From the NCBI RefSeq assembly GCF_900250075.1, contig NZ_LT977070.1:2520794-2584793 (forward strand): a stretch of 64,000 bases of DNA. The letters are read 5' to 3'. Origin of the DNA: Cupriavidus taiwanensis. GTDB taxonomy: Bacteria > Pseudomonadota > Gammaproteobacteria > Burkholderiales > Burkholderiaceae. A program made the position numbers and the translations under genes. Under the pieces are notes generated by a model that was not told where the DNA came from, did no database searches, and saw only the letters and a list, made by a program, of their open reading frames with translations. Shown here piece after piece: positions 1 through 9,613 of the stretch (position 1 is its first letter; every line of letters starts with the position of its first letter).

Positions 1-913
1 CAGCGAACTGCGCGAAGCCGAAGCCGGCGAAGCGCCGCAGCCGGAAGCCATCGCTGCCGCCCAGGCCCTGGGCGTGCTGCCGCAGGCCCTGAACGAAGAC
101 ACCCAGGCCCGCGCCGAACTGCCGGAAGGCGCCGAAGCTGTCGCCGAAGGTATCGCCGAAAGCGCGGAGACCGCCGAGGGCGAGGAACGCCGCCGCCGCA
201 ACCGCCGTGGCCGCAACCGCTATCGCCGCGAACGCGACGAGTCGGTGCAAGGCGTGGCGGGTGAAGGCGAAGGCTTCGCCCCGGCCAGCGCCGAAGCCGG
301 CGCACCGGCCGAGCCCGCGCAGCAGCCGGCCGTGGCCGCGCAAGCCGCACCCGAAGCCGTCGAAGCAGTCCGCATCGCGGTGCCGGCAGATGTGACGCCG
401 GCCCCGGCGGCGCAAGCCACCCCGGCGGTCCAGCCGGAGGCCGCGCCAGCTGCCGAACCTGCCGAGACTGTCACGCCGGTGGCCGTGGCGGTGACGGAGG
501 CCGTTGCCGCCGAAGCCGGCGCCGAGCCTGCCGTCAGCGCCGCGGTGGAAACCGCTGCGCCGGTCGTGCCGGCCGCTGCCCCCGCCGCCACCCCCGCACC
601 GGAGCCCGTGCTGGCACCGGTTGCGCAAACCGCTCCGGCGGCCGAGCCGGTAGCCCAGGCACCGGCACCGGCCCCGGTGGCCGCCGCAGCGCCGGCGTCG
701 CTGGAAAACCTGGAGCCGATGCTGGCCACCGCCGGGCTGCAATGGGTCCATACCGACAGCGACAAGCTGCGCTCGGCCCAGGAAGCCGCCGCCCGCATCG
801 TGCCCGCCCCGCGCGTGCCGCGCGAGCGCAAGCCGCTGCCGCCGCTGCCCCAGGGTCCGATGATCCTGGTGGAAACCGGCAGCCGCGAAGTGCAGATGGC
901 ATCGCAGCAGTAA
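1..913 (+). CDS. rne: Ribonuclease E, C-terminal part (5' truncated by window edge)
   Basis: Open in frame from base 2 to the TAA at 911-913, giving about 303 residues with no start inside the window. The visible part is low-complexity: an Ala/Glu/Pro-rich scaffold interrupted by a strongly basic Arg/Asn-rich patch (around bases 187-235) of the type that binds RNA in the C-terminal half of RNase E. The catalytic S1 and DNase-I-like domains would lie upstream. RNase E is the membrane-associated endonuclease of the degradosome, acting in mRNA turnover and rRNA processing. Identification rests on the tail's composition, the basic patch and the neighbouring moaA, an order common in Burkholderiaceae. 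An arginine-rich tail of another protein cannot be fully excluded. Confidence 0.75.
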   Translation, partial: SELREAEAGEAPQPEAIAAAQALGVLPQALNEDTQARAELPEGAEAVAEGIAESAETAEGEERRRRNRRGRNRYRRERDESVQGVAGEGEGFAPASAEAGAPAEPAQQPAVAAQAAPEAVEAVRIAVPADVTPAPAAQATPAVQPEAAPAAEPAETVTPVAVAVTEAVAAEAGAEPAVSAAVETAAPVVPAAAPAATPAPEPVLAPVAQTAPAAEPVAQAPAPAPVAAAAPASLENLEPMLATAGLQWVHTDSDKLRSAQEAAARIVPAPRVPRERKPLPPLPQGPMILVETGSREVQMASQQ

Positions 914-944
914 GCGACGCCGCTGCGCGGCAGCCAAAGCATGA

Positions 945-971
945 GGGGACGGCCTGGCCGTCCCCTTTTTT
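945..971 (+). terminator. Rho-independent terminator after rne
   Basis: A perfect GC-rich inverted repeat (GGGGACGGCC, one base, GGCCGTCCCC) is followed directly by six T. It lies 31 bases after the rne stop and separates rne from moaA. Confidence 0.9.
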
Positions 972-1138
972 CATGGGCGGCGCGCTGGATGAATCCCCGT
1001 CATCACCGCGGGATGCGGATGCCCCGCCCCGGCCTCGGCTAGAATGGCAGCAGAAAGCATCCGGTCCCCCGAGCGCCCGCGCCACATCGCTTCCTGCGTT
1101 GCCGTCGCGCTCCCCGGACGCCGTGCCACCCACAGGCT

Positions 1139-2263
1139 ATGACCGAATCCGTCATCCCGATTTTCGACTTGCGCGACCATCGCTACCGCTCGATGACGCC
1201 CAGCATTCCCGGCAACCTGGTTGCGCCGACCGGACTGGTGGCCGACCGCCGCGGCCGGCCGCTGCACGACCTGCGCATCTCGGTGACGGACCGCTGCAAC
1301 TTTCGCTGCGTCTACTGCATGCCGAAGGAAGTGTTCGACAAGGACTACACCTTCCTGCCGCATTCCGAGCTGCTCAGCTTCGAGGAGATCGAGCGCACCG
1401 CGCGCCTGTTCGTGGCCCACGGCGTCGAGAAAATCCGCCTGACCGGCGGCGAGCCGCTGCTGCGCAAGAACATCGAGCACCTGGTCGAGATGCTGGCGAA
1501 GATCGAAACCGTGTCGGGCAAGCCGCTGGACCTGACCCTGACCACCAATGCCTCGCTGCTGGCGCGCAAGGCGCGCGCGCTGCGCGACGCGGGCCTGACA
1601 CGGGTCAGCGTCAGCCTGGACGCGATCGACGATGCCACCTTCCGTCGCATGAACGACGTCGACTTCGCCGTCGCCGACGTGCTGCACGGCATCGAGACCG
1701 CGCAGGCCGTGGGCCTGGCGCCGATCAAGGTCAACATGGTGGTCAAGCGCGGCACCAACGACCAGGAAATCGTGCCGATGGCGCGCCACTTCCGCCACAG
1801 CGGCATCATCCTGCGCTTCATCGAATTCATGGACGTCGGCGCCAGCAACCACTGGCAGATGGACGAAGTGCTGCCGTCGGCCGAAGTGGTGAAGCGCATC
1901 GACGCCGAATTTCCGCTCGAACCGGTGCTGGCCAACTATGCGGGCGAGACCGCCGAACGCTGGCGCTACCGCGACGGCGCCGGCGAGATCGGCGTGATCT
2001 CCAGCGTCACCCACGCCTTCTGCGGCGACTGCAGCCGCATCCGGCTGTCCACCGAAGGCCGGCTCTACCTGTGCCTGTTCGCCACCGAGGGCTTCGATCT
2101 GCGCGCGCTGCTGCGCGGCGGCTACAGCGAACTGGAAATCTCCAACGCCATCGCGCAGGTATGGCAGGGCCGCACCGACAACTATTCCGAGCAGCGCAGC
2201 GACCCGGCAGTGCGCGCGAAACGCGCCGAGCGCAAGATCGAGATGTCCTATATCGGCGGCTGA
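1139..2263 (+). CDS. moaA: GTP 3',8-cyclase MoaA
   Basis: Radical-SAM enzyme that, with MoaC, converts GTP to cyclic pyranopterin monophosphate, the first step of molybdenum cofactor synthesis in the cytosol. At 374 aa it has the N-terminal radical-SAM cluster motif CxxxCxxC at Cys53, Cys57 and Cys60, a GGEPLL stretch that contacts SAM, the second C-terminal 4Fe-4S ligands Cys295, Cys298 and Cys312, and the functional C-terminal Gly-Gly tail. The N-terminus is about 40 residues longer than in many homologues; the ATG at 1139 is the first in-frame start after the rne terminator, and a later start is possible. It heads a moaA-mobA-moeA cluster. Confidence 0.96.
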   Translation: MTESVIPIFDLRDHRYRSMTPSIPGNLVAPTGLVADRRGRPLHDLRISVTDRCNFRCVYCMPKEVFDKDYTFLPHSELLSFEEIERTARLFVAHGVEKIRLTGGEPLLRKNIEHLVEMLAKIETVSGKPLDLTLTTNASLLARKARALRDAGLTRVSVSLDAIDDATFRRMNDVDFAVADVLHGIETAQAVGLAPIKVNMVVKRGTNDQEIVPMARHFRHSGIILRFIEFMDVGASNHWQMDEVLPSAEVVKRIDAEFPLEPVLANYAGETAERWRYRDGAGEIGVISSVTHAFCGDCSRIRLSTEGRLYLCLFATEGFDLRALLRGGYSELEISNAIAQVWQGRTDNYSEQRSDPAVRAKRAERKIEMSYIGG

Positions 2264-2284
2264 ACCCGCCGCACATCGAACTCC

Positions 2285-2884
2285 ATGATTGCACGCGACG
2301 ACATTACCGGCCTGATTCTCGCAGGCGGCAGGGGCAGCCGCATGGGCGGCACCGACAAGGGCCTGCAGCCGCTGCATGGCACGCCGATGGCGATGCACAC
2401 GATGATGCGGCTCACGCCCCAGGTGGGCGGGCTGATGATCAACGCCAACCGCAACCTGGCCGCCTATGAGTCCTTCGGCGTGCCGGTCTACACCGACTCC
2501 GTGCCCGACTTCGCCGGCCCGCTGGCCGGGATGCTGGCCGGCCTGGAACAATGCGCGACCCCGTGGATGGTGACGGCGCCGTGCGATTCGCCGTTCCTGC
2601 CGACCGACCTGGTGGCGCGCCTGGCACAGGCGATCGAGGCCGAAGGCGCCGAGCTGGCGATCCCGGTCACGCTGGACCAGGATGGCCGGCGCCAGGCCCA
2701 GCCGGTGTTCTGCCTGATGCCGGTCAGTGCGCTCGACAGCCTGGTGGCTTATCTTTCCGGGGGCGGCCGCAAGATCGAGACCTGGGCCGCCTCGCAGCGG
2801 CTGGCCGAGGTGCTGTTCGACGACGCCGCGGCCTTTGCCAATATCAACACCCTGGACGAACTACGCGCGCACGAAGCGCGCTGA
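2285..2884 (+). CDS. mobA: Molybdenum cofactor guanylyltransferase MobA
   Basis: Transfers GMP from GTP to Mo-molybdopterin to form the bis-MGD precursor used by enzymes such as nitrate reductase and formate dehydrogenase. The 199-aa product has the nucleotidyltransferase signature LAGGRGSRMGGTDKG at residues 12-26 and the metal-binding APCDSPF segment near residue 100. It starts 21 bases after moaA and is followed after 17 bases by moeA, so the three are probably co-transcribed. Length is normal for the family. Confidence 0.95.
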   Translation: MIARDDITGLILAGGRGSRMGGTDKGLQPLHGTPMAMHTMMRLTPQVGGLMINANRNLAAYESFGVPVYTDSVPDFAGPLAGMLAGLEQCATPWMVTAPCDSPFLPTDLVARLAQAIEAEGAELAIPVTLDQDGRRQAQPVFCLMPVSALDSLVAYLSGGGRKIETWAASQRLAEVLFDDAAAFANINTLDELRAHEAR

Positions 2885-2901
2885 ATCCCCGCCGAGCCGC
2901 C

Positions 2902-4200
2902 ATGCCCTCCTTGCAATCCGTCATTTCCTGCCTGTCCGACTACGATCCCACGGCATTGCCGGTGGACCAGGCCAACCGCATCATCGGCGAGGTGGTCGAG
3001 CCGGTGCGCGGCATCGAGCAGTTGCCGATCCGCAGTGCGCTGGACCGGGTGCTGGCCGAGGACATCGTCTCGACCATCGACGTGCCGGCGCATGACAACT
3101 CGGCGATGGACGGCTATGCCTTCCACGGTGCGGCCCTGGCCGCGGCGCAGACCGCCACGGTCGAGCTCGAGGTGATCGGCAGCGCCCTGGCGGGCGGTGC
3201 CGGCGCGCTGGCACCGACCGCGGTGCAGGCGGTGCGTATCATGACCGGCGCGGTGATGCCGGCCGGCTGCGATACGGTGGTGCCGCAGGAGTTTGTCGAA
3301 ACCGTCGCCAACGGCGCGCGCATCCGCTTTGCCGCGGACTGCGTCCGTATCGGCGACAACCGGCGCCTGCGCGGCGAAGACCTGGCCCGTGGCCAGGCCG
3401 CGCTGCAGGCCGGGCGCATCCTGCAGCCAGCCGACCTTGGCCTGCTGGCGTCGCTGGGCGTGGCCGAGGTGCGGGTGCGCAGGCGCCTGCGCGTGGCGTT
3501 CTTCTCCACCGGCGACGAGCTGCGCTCGATCGGCGAGCCGCTCGATCCCGGCTGCGTCTACGACTCCAACCGCTACACGCTGCACGGCATGCTGCGCCGG
3601 ATGAACGTGGACCTGCTCGACATGGGCGTGGTGCGCGACGATCCCGAGTCGCTCGAAGCCGCTTTCCGCACCGCCTGCGAAAGCGCCGACGCGGTCATCA
3701 CCTCGGGCGGGGTCTCGGTCGGCGAGGCCGACTACACCAAGCAGATCATGGCGCGCCTGGGCGATGTCACGTTCTGGAAGATCGCCATGCGCCCGGGCCG
3801 GCCGATGGCGTTCGGGCGGATCCAGGCCGACGGCGCGGGCGCGCACTCGGCCCTGCTGTTCGGCCTGCCTGGCAATCCGGTGGCGGTGATGGTCACCTTC
3901 TACCATTTCGTGCGGGCGGCGCTGCACCGGCTGATGGGTGCGACGGTGCCGCCGCTGCCGCTGCTGCGCGTGCGCAGCGCGCAGGCGATCCGCAAGAAGC
4001 CGGGGCGCACCGAGTACCAGCGCGGCATCCTGGCGCGCGCCGGCGACGGCGAGTGGGAAGTGCGCATCACCGGCCAGCAGGGCTCGGGCGTGCTGCGCTC
4101 GATGAGCGAGGCCAACTGCTTTATCGTGCTCGGCCACGAGCAGGATTCGGTCAAGGCCGGCGACGCGGTCGAGGTGATGCTGTTCGACGGGCTGGTTTGA
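2902..4200 (+). CDS. moeA: Molybdopterin molybdenumtransferase MoeA
   Basis: Inserts molybdenum into adenylylated molybdopterin. I chose the ATG at 2902 (432 aa, beginning MPSLQSV), because the frame stays open far upstream through mobA but only this start gives the normal MoeA N-terminus. The typical AHDNSAMDGYA motif lies near residue 67, the MoCF-binding segment TSGGVSVGEADYT in the middle and LFGLPGNPVAV in the subdomain 3 region. It ends the moaA-mobA-moeA group. Confidence 0.96.
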   Translation: MPSLQSVISCLSDYDPTALPVDQANRIIGEVVEPVRGIEQLPIRSALDRVLAEDIVSTIDVPAHDNSAMDGYAFHGAALAAAQTATVELEVIGSALAGGAGALAPTAVQAVRIMTGAVMPAGCDTVVPQEFVETVANGARIRFAADCVRIGDNRRLRGEDLARGQAALQAGRILQPADLGLLASLGVAEVRVRRRLRVAFFSTGDELRSIGEPLDPGCVYDSNRYTLHGMLRRMNVDLLDMGVVRDDPESLEAAFRTACESADAVITSGGVSVGEADYTKQIMARLGDVTFWKIAMRPGRPMAFGRIQADGAGAHSALLFGLPGNPVAVMVTFYHFVRAALHRLMGATVPPLPLLRVRSAQAIRKKPGRTEYQRGILARAGDGEWEVRITGQQGSGVLRSMSEANCFIVLGHEQDSVKAGDAVEVMLFDGLV

Positions 4201-4393
4201 CCGGTACGGCGGGGGCTGCGCGCAACCATTCACTACACGATCGTAGCAATGTGTCGTTTTTGTGCCGCACATTTGCCGCCGCGGCACCGTTGCCGCCGGG
4301 CTTTCGGCTGCCCCGCGGCCGCCGGGCTATGCTTGGCATCGGCCAATCGCTACACTTGGCGCACGATTCAGAAACATTCGAGTATCCCCCGTC

Positions 4394-4675
4394 ATGAATC
4401 AGGAGATTGCGTACCTCCACCCCGTCAAGACCGCCCGCGCGCTGGTGCTGGTCTACCTGTGCTTCTCGCTGCCGATCGTGTCGCTGGGCCTGTTTGTCAC
4501 CTTCGTCCGCTATGGTGACCTGCCGGCGATCACGGTGTTCAGCGCGATCATCCTCAATGCGCTGATTGGCTTCGGTCTGCTGTGGCTGGCCTGCAAGGCC
4601 TACAACTGGGTGGCCGCCCGCTTCGGCGGGATCGAAGTCCACGTGCGCGAGCTGGCCCCCGAAGCAGACCGCTGA
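4394..4675 (+). CDS. Small inner-membrane protein of unknown function, two TM helices
   Basis: Ninety-three residues starting at the ATG at 4394. Two hydrophobic segments (about residues 14-38 and 44-67) predict a helical hairpin with a short charged C-terminal tail. I do not recognise a family motif. The frame is open upstream to 4262, but that extension is charged and lacks a sensible start. It follows moeA by about 190 bases in the same direction and converges with rmuC; no function can be assigned from context. Confidence 0.7.
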   Translation: MNQEIAYLHPVKTARALVLVYLCFSLPIVSLGLFVTFVRYGDLPAITVFSAIILNALIGFGLLWLACKAYNWVAARFGGIEVHVRELAPEADR

Positions 4676-4754
4676 ACGGGGCAGCGCCAGTCCCGGCCGG
4701 GACCCAGGCCGGCCGCCTCACCCGCTTCCCTCCGACACCTGCCCCGCGGCACGC

Positions 4755-6254
4755 TCAGGCCCGGCTGTTTTCCGCGTTCTCAGGGCTTTCCGGCATGCCG
4801 TCCGCCGGCGCATCAAGCCCGAGCCCCAGCAACTGCTGCGCGGCCTCGCCCGGCAGCGCTTCCACCGTGCGCAGCTTGCGCGCCATCTGCCGCGTGCGCA
4901 CCTCCGCCTGCTCGATATTGCGCGCGGCACGTTCCAGCGTATCGCGGGTCTTGGCCAGCACGTCGCCAAACTTGCCGAATTCGGTCTTGACCGCGCCCAG
5001 CACTTCCCACACCTCGCTCGAGCGCTTTTCCAGCGCCAGCGTGCGGAACCCCATCTGCAGGCTGTTCAGCAGCGCGGTCAGCGTGGTGGGACCAGCCACG
5101 GTCACGCGATAGTCGCGCTGCAGCTGGTCGGTCAGGCCGGGACGGCGCAGCACCTCGGCATAAAGCCCTTCGGTCGGCAGGAACAGGATGGCAAAGTCGG
5201 TGGTCTGCGGCGGCGCCAGGTATTTTTCAGCGATGGTCTGGGCCTCGCGCCGCAGCGCCGTTTCCAGTTCGCGGCCGAACGCCAGTACGCCGTCCGGATC
5301 GCCGCGCTCCTGCGCGTCGACCAGGCGCTCGTACTGCTCCTTGGGAAACTTGGCGTCGACCGGCAGCCAGACCGGCGCATGGTCCCCACCCGCCGCCTTG
5401 CCGGGCAGGCGGATGGCAAACTCGACGCGCGCGCCCGAGTTGCGCACGGTCTCGACGTTCTTGCCGTACTGGTCCGGCGTCAGCATCTGCTCCAGCAGCA
5501 TCTCCAGCTGCACCTCGCCCCAGGTGCCGCGCGACTTCACGTTGGTCAGCACCTTCTTCAGGTCGCCCACGCCCTGCGCCAGCACCTGCATCTCGCCCAG
5601 GCCGCGATGCACCTGCTCGAGACGGTCCGACACCAGCCGGAACGATTCGCCCAGGCGCTGCTCCAGCGTCGCGTGCAGCTTCTCGTCGACGGTGCGGCGC
5701 ATTTCCTCGAGCTTGGCGGCGTTGTTGGCCTCGATGTCCTGCAGCTTCCGCTCCAGCGTGGCACGGACCTCGGCCAGGCGCCGCTCGTTGGCCTCGGACA
5801 GTTGCGCCAGCTGCTGCTGCAGGCCGTCGCCAAAGCGGCGCAGCGTGCCGGCCTGCTCGTCGCGCGCCTGCTGCGACTGCAGCATCAGGTGCTGGCGCAC
5901 CTGTTCCAGTTGCTGGGTGTTGGTCTCGGTCAGCTTGGCCAGCTGCTGCGCAAAGGTGTCGATCTGGTTGTTCTGCAGCGTGGCGATGCCGGTCAGCTGC
6001 GACGACAGCGCCTGCTGGAAGCGCAGCATCTGCTGCGCCGACTCGCCGCGGCTGCCGCGCGCGGCCTCGGCCACCTCGGTGCGCACCTCGCGCTCCAGCC
6101 GCTCCATGCCGCGCGCCTGCTCCAGCCGCATCTCGTCGAGCTGCCGCGCCATGCCGGCCCCGGATGACCCGGCCTGCTGGCGCAGCAACACGATCACCAG
6201 CAGCACGACCGCGAGCAGCGCCGCGGCCAGCGTCAGGAACGGAATCAGGGTCAT
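4755..6254 (-). CDS. rmuC: DNA recombination protein RmuC
   Basis: RmuC family protein thought to limit DNA inversions and recombination at short inverted repeats. The 499-aa product has one N-terminal membrane anchor (residues about 4-26), a long Gln/Arg/Glu-rich coiled coil (about 35-190) and the RmuC nuclease-like domain, with conserved segments TWGEVQLE, LPVDAKFP and AILFLPTEGLYAEV. It starts 9 bases after the 2-hydroxyacid dehydrogenase gene, so it is probably translated from the same message. The C-terminal tail beyond about residue 470 is low-complexity. Confidence 0.93.
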   Translation of the reverse strand: MTLIPFLTLAAALLAVVLLVIVLLRQQAGSSGAGMARQLDEMRLEQARGMERLEREVRTEVAEAARGSRGESAQQMLRFQQALSSQLTGIATLQNNQIDTFAQQLAKLTETNTQQLEQVRQHLMLQSQQARDEQAGTLRRFGDGLQQQLAQLSEANERRLAEVRATLERKLQDIEANNAAKLEEMRRTVDEKLHATLEQRLGESFRLVSDRLEQVHRGLGEMQVLAQGVGDLKKVLTNVKSRGTWGEVQLEMLLEQMLTPDQYGKNVETVRNSGARVEFAIRLPGKAAGGDHAPVWLPVDAKFPKEQYERLVDAQERGDPDGVLAFGRELETALRREAQTIAEKYLAPPQTTDFAILFLPTEGLYAEVLRRPGLTDQLQRDYRVTVAGPTTLTALLNSLQMGFRTLALEKRSSEVWEVLGAVKTEFGKFGDVLAKTRDTLERAARNIEQAEVRTRQMARKLRTVEALPGEAAQQLLGLGLDAPADGMPESPENAENSRA

Positions 6255-6263
6255 GCGAAAACC

Positions 6264-7259
6264 TCAGCGGCGATGCGCCATCACTTCAGGGTTGATTACG
6301 GTGGGCGGATGGCCGGCCTGCGGGCCCTGGTCGAGCGCCGCGATCAGGTTGTCGGCGGCGAGCATGGCCATGGCGCGGCGGGTTTTCTCGGACGCGCTGG
6401 CGATATGCGGCGTCAGCACGACGTTGGGCACCGTCAGCAAGTCTGGATGGACGGCCGGCTCGCCCTCGAACACATCTAGGCCGGCACCGAAGATGCGCTT
6501 GTCGCGCAGTGCCTGCGCCAGCGCGGCATCGTCGACGATGCCGCCGCGCGCCAGGTTCACCAGCGTCGCGGTGGGCTTCATCAGCGCCAGCTCGGCGGCA
6601 CCGATGGCATGGTGGCTCTGCGGGCCGTACGGCAGCACCAGCAGCAGGTGGTCGGACTGGCGCAGCAGGTCTTCCTTGCCGACATAGCGGGCGTTGAGCG
6701 CGCGCTCGGTCTCGGCCGGCAGCTGGCTGCGGTTGTGGTACAGCACGTTCATGCCAAACCCGCCCGCACGCCGCGCCAGCGCCTGGCCGATGCGGCCCAT
6801 GCCGAGGATGCCCAGCGTGCTGCCGTACAGGTCCATGCCGACCAGCATGTCGTAGCTCCAGCGCTGCCACTTGCCGGCGCGCAGGTAGTGCTCGGCCTCG
6901 GTGACGCGGCGCGCGGTCGCCATCAGCAGGGCCCAGCCGAAATCTGCGGTGGTCTCGGTCAGCACGTCCGGGGTATTGGTGGCGACGATGCCCGCGGCCG
7001 TCAGCGCCGGCAGGTCCAGGTTGTTGTAGCCGACCGCCATGTTGCACACCGCGCGCAACGCCGGCAGCCCGGCGATGACCCCGGCGTCGATGCGGTCGGC
7101 GGCGTTGGCCAGCACGCCGGCCTTGCCCGCCAGCCGCGCCTTCAGCGCGGCGGCGTCGAGCACCGCGTCCTGCTGGTTGTCATCGACTTCGAAATACTGC
7201 GCCAGGTGCGCGATGACCTCGGGATAGATGGCGCGGGTGACCAGGACGGACGGCTTCAT
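6264..7259 (-). CDS. D-isomer-specific 2-hydroxyacid dehydrogenase (glyoxylate/hydroxypyruvate reductase type)
   Basis: NAD(P)-dependent reductase of 331 aa. It carries the Rossmann glycine motif in LGILGMGRIGQALARRA (about residue 150), the catalytic arginine in NLARGGIVDD, the glutamate in DVFEGEP and the histidine in LTPHIAS, the standard triad of the family. Overall it resembles glyoxylate/hydroxypyruvate reductase B (GhrB), though substrate choice cannot be read from sequence. It begins 4 bases after the antiporter gene and is followed by rmuC. Confidence 0.92.
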   Translation of the reverse strand: MKPSVLVTRAIYPEVIAHLAQYFEVDDNQQDAVLDAAALKARLAGKAGVLANAADRIDAGVIAGLPALRAVCNMAVGYNNLDLPALTAAGIVATNTPDVLTETTADFGWALLMATARRVTEAEHYLRAGKWQRWSYDMLVGMDLYGSTLGILGMGRIGQALARRAGGFGMNVLYHNRSQLPAETERALNARYVGKEDLLRQSDHLLLVLPYGPQSHHAIGAAELALMKPTATLVNLARGGIVDDAALAQALRDKRIFGAGLDVFEGEPAVHPDLLTVPNVVLTPHIASASEKTRRAMAMLAADNLIAALDQGPQAGHPPTVINPEVMAHRR

Positions 7260-7263
7260 GGCA

Positions 7264-8682
7264 TCAGATATGGAAGAAGAGGAAGGTCATGATGACGAAC
7301 AACGGCATCAGGAAAATGACCGAATACAGCATGTAGCCGAAGAAGCTCGGCATGCGCACGCCACGGTCTTCGGCAATCGCCTTGACCATCAGGTTGGGCG
7401 CATTGCCAATATAGGTGTTGGCGCCCATGAACACCGCCCCGGCCGAGATCGCGGCCAGCGTCGAGGCATCGCGCGTCATCAGCGTGGCGGGATCGCCACC
7501 GGCGGTATTGAAGAACACCAGGTAGGTCGGCGCATTGTCCAGGAAGGAAGACAGCACGCCCGTCGCCCAGAAATACATGCTGTCGACCGGCTGCCCGTTG
7601 GCGTCGCTGACCGCCCGGATCACCCCCGAGAACGCGCCGTCGGTGCCCGCCTTCAGCATGGCGATCACCGGGATGATGGTCAGGAAGATGCCAGCGAACA
7701 GCTTGCCCACCTCGAGGATGGGTTCCCAGTTGAATTCATTGCCCACGCGCGCCGAGCGCGGCGTGACCAGCATCGACACCACCGCCACCACCACCAGCAT
7801 GGCGTCGCGCACCGCGGCCTGCAGCGGCACCTCGGTACCCAGGATGTCGAACGAGATGCCCGGCTTCCACAGCCCGCTCATCAGCACCAGGCTGACCACC
7901 GTCAGCAGCAGCACGAAGTTGAACTTGCCTTCGATGGTGATGCTGCCCGAATCCGGGGTGGGATCGACTGGCAGCTGTTCTTCCTTGTTGCAGTAGTAGT
8001 GCCGGTCGACCAGGTAGAACACCAGCAGCAGCACCGCGCAGATAAAGAGCGTTTCCGGGAAGATGTTGCGCAGGGTCCAGAAGAAGTCGACGCCCTTCAG
8101 GAAGCCGAGAAACAGCGGCGGGTCGCCCAACGGCGTCAGCGAGCCGCCGGCGTTGGCCACCAGGAAGATGAAGAACACCACCACGTGCGCCACGTGGCGG
8201 CGGTTGTCATTGGCGCGCAACAGCGGCCGGATCAGCAGCATGGCCGCGCCGGTGGTGCCCATGAAACTGGCCAGGAACGTGCCCAGCGCCAGGATGCCGG
8301 TATTGAGCTCAGGCGTGCCGTGCAGGTTGCCGCGCACGCAGATGCCGCCGGCAACGATATAGAGCGTGGTGATCAGCGCGATGAACGGAATGTACTCGGC
8401 CAGCAGCGCGTGCACGGTGCTGACGGCGGCGGCATGCGCGCCGAACACGAACGCGAACGGCAGCAGGAACAGCAGCCCCCAAGCCGCGGCGATCTTGCCG
8501 TAATGGTGGTGCCAGAACTTCGGTCCCAGCAGCGGCCACAGCGCGATCGACAACAGGATGCCGGCAAAGGGCAGGCCCCACAGCGGCGACAGCGACGCCC
8601 CGTCGAGGTCGGCGGCATGGACGGCGGCGGGAAAGGCGGCCAGCATGGCCAACAGTGGCAACAGCACGGGGGCACGTCGCAT
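7264..8682 (-). CDS. Na+/H+ antiporter, NhaD / CitMHS-like family
   Basis: Integral membrane protein of 472 aa with an apparent cleavable signal (AAVHAADL near residue 23) followed by about 11-12 hydrophobic segments. Typical ion-transporter-superfamily signatures are present, including NAGGSLTPLGDPPLFLGF in the middle and FLDNAPTYLVFFN and GANTYIGNAPN in the second half, which form the paired ion-binding hairpins. These match NhaD-type sodium/proton antiporters. The start has a GGAG sequence about 10 bases upstream. It is the first gene of a probable three-gene unit with the hydroxyacid dehydrogenase and rmuC. Confidence 0.88.
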   Translation of the reverse strand: MRRAPVLLPLLAMLAAFPAAVHAADLDGASLSPLWGLPFAGILLSIALWPLLGPKFWHHHYGKIAAAWGLLFLLPFAFVFGAHAAAVSTVHALLAEYIPFIALITTLYIVAGGICVRGNLHGTPELNTGILALGTFLASFMGTTGAAMLLIRPLLRANDNRRHVAHVVVFFIFLVANAGGSLTPLGDPPLFLGFLKGVDFFWTLRNIFPETLFICAVLLLVFYLVDRHYYCNKEEQLPVDPTPDSGSITIEGKFNFVLLLTVVSLVLMSGLWKPGISFDILGTEVPLQAAVRDAMLVVVAVVSMLVTPRSARVGNEFNWEPILEVGKLFAGIFLTIIPVIAMLKAGTDGAFSGVIRAVSDANGQPVDSMYFWATGVLSSFLDNAPTYLVFFNTAGGDPATLMTRDASTLAAISAGAVFMGANTYIGNAPNLMVKAIAEDRGVRMPSFFGYMLYSVIFLMPLFVIMTFLFFHI

Positions 8683-8842
8683 CAGGCAGGATCTCCTCGA
8701 ACAATGCAGCGGTCAGGGGCGCGCGCGGCGCGATGCCAACGCATCGCGGGCAAGCCTGCAAGTGTAATGCAAGGCCCTGCCCGCGCTTCCCCTTGCGCAG
8801 TGCATTTTCGGATTGCGGCGCGCCGGCGTCGCGCCACGCAGC

Positions 8843-9529
8843 TCAGGCTGCGTCGACCAGGATCACATGCACGCGGTACGGGCCGTGGGCGCCCAGCACG
8901 ATGGTTTGCTCGATATCGCCGGTGCGCGAGGGTCCGCTGATGATGTTGGTGGCGCGCGGCAGCTCGCCGCGCTCGCTGCGCACCAGGGCAAACGCATCTT
9001 CCAGGCCGGCAACGATGCGCGAGCGCGGCACCACCGCGACATGGGTCTCGGGCAGCAGCGCGGCCGAGGCGAAGGTAGCCGGGCCGGACAGCAGCATCAG
9101 CGAGCCGGTCTCGGCAATCGCGCAGAAGCAGCCGGTGATGCCGACCAGGTCGCCATGCTCGCGGTCGGCCGCGGCGTCGCGCACCGGCGGGCGGCACTCC
9201 ACTGCCAGCCCTGCGTCCTGCCAGGGCAACCGGCCGAATTCATCCCACGCGACCGCGCGGCGCACCAGGCCCAGGCTGTCGAGATAGCGCACCGTGGCGG
9301 CGGGCACCTCGGCCAGGGTCGCGACGCGGTCGACGGTCGAGGCCATGCGCTGCGCCTGCGCCAGGAAGTCTTCGGCCAGGTCGGCCGCGGCGGCCGGACG
9401 CGGACCCTGCGGGTGGCGGGCCAGGTAATCGGCGACGGCGCCGCGCTCCCCCGCGCTCGGCCGGGCCGGCCTGCCCTGGGCGGCTCGGATACGGGCAAAG
9501 ATGCGGTCGCGGGCGTCGTTGGTGTCCAT
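8843..9529 (-). CDS. lutC: LUD-domain protein, lactate utilisation protein C-like
   Basis: A 228-aa LutC/YkgG family protein. In full Lut systems LutC works with the iron-sulfur proteins LutA and LutB in L-lactate oxidation. The LUD domain is visible as GCFCAIAETGSLMLLSGP and the closing segment TNIISGPSRTGDIEQT. I chose the ATG at 9529 (MDTNDARDR) over one 21 bases upstream because it gives the usual N-terminus. No lutA or lutB is adjacent, so this copy is solitary here. Function is therefore only inferred. Confidence 0.85.
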   Translation of the reverse strand: MDTNDARDRIFARIRAAQGRPARPSAGERGAVADYLARHPQGPRPAAAADLAEDFLAQAQRMASTVDRVATLAEVPAATVRYLDSLGLVRRAVAWDEFGRLPWQDAGLAVECRPPVRDAAADREHGDLVGITGCFCAIAETGSLMLLSGPATFASAALLPETHVAVVPRSRIVAGLEDAFALVRSERGELPRATNIISGPSRTGDIEQTIVLGAHGPYRVHVILVDAA

Positions 9530-9613
9530 GGGGCCTGGCTGGAGTGGCAATGCGCAAGGGCGCGATGCGGCGATTATAGGGTCGATACAGCGGCGCAGCT
9601 GTGTTGCGGCCGG

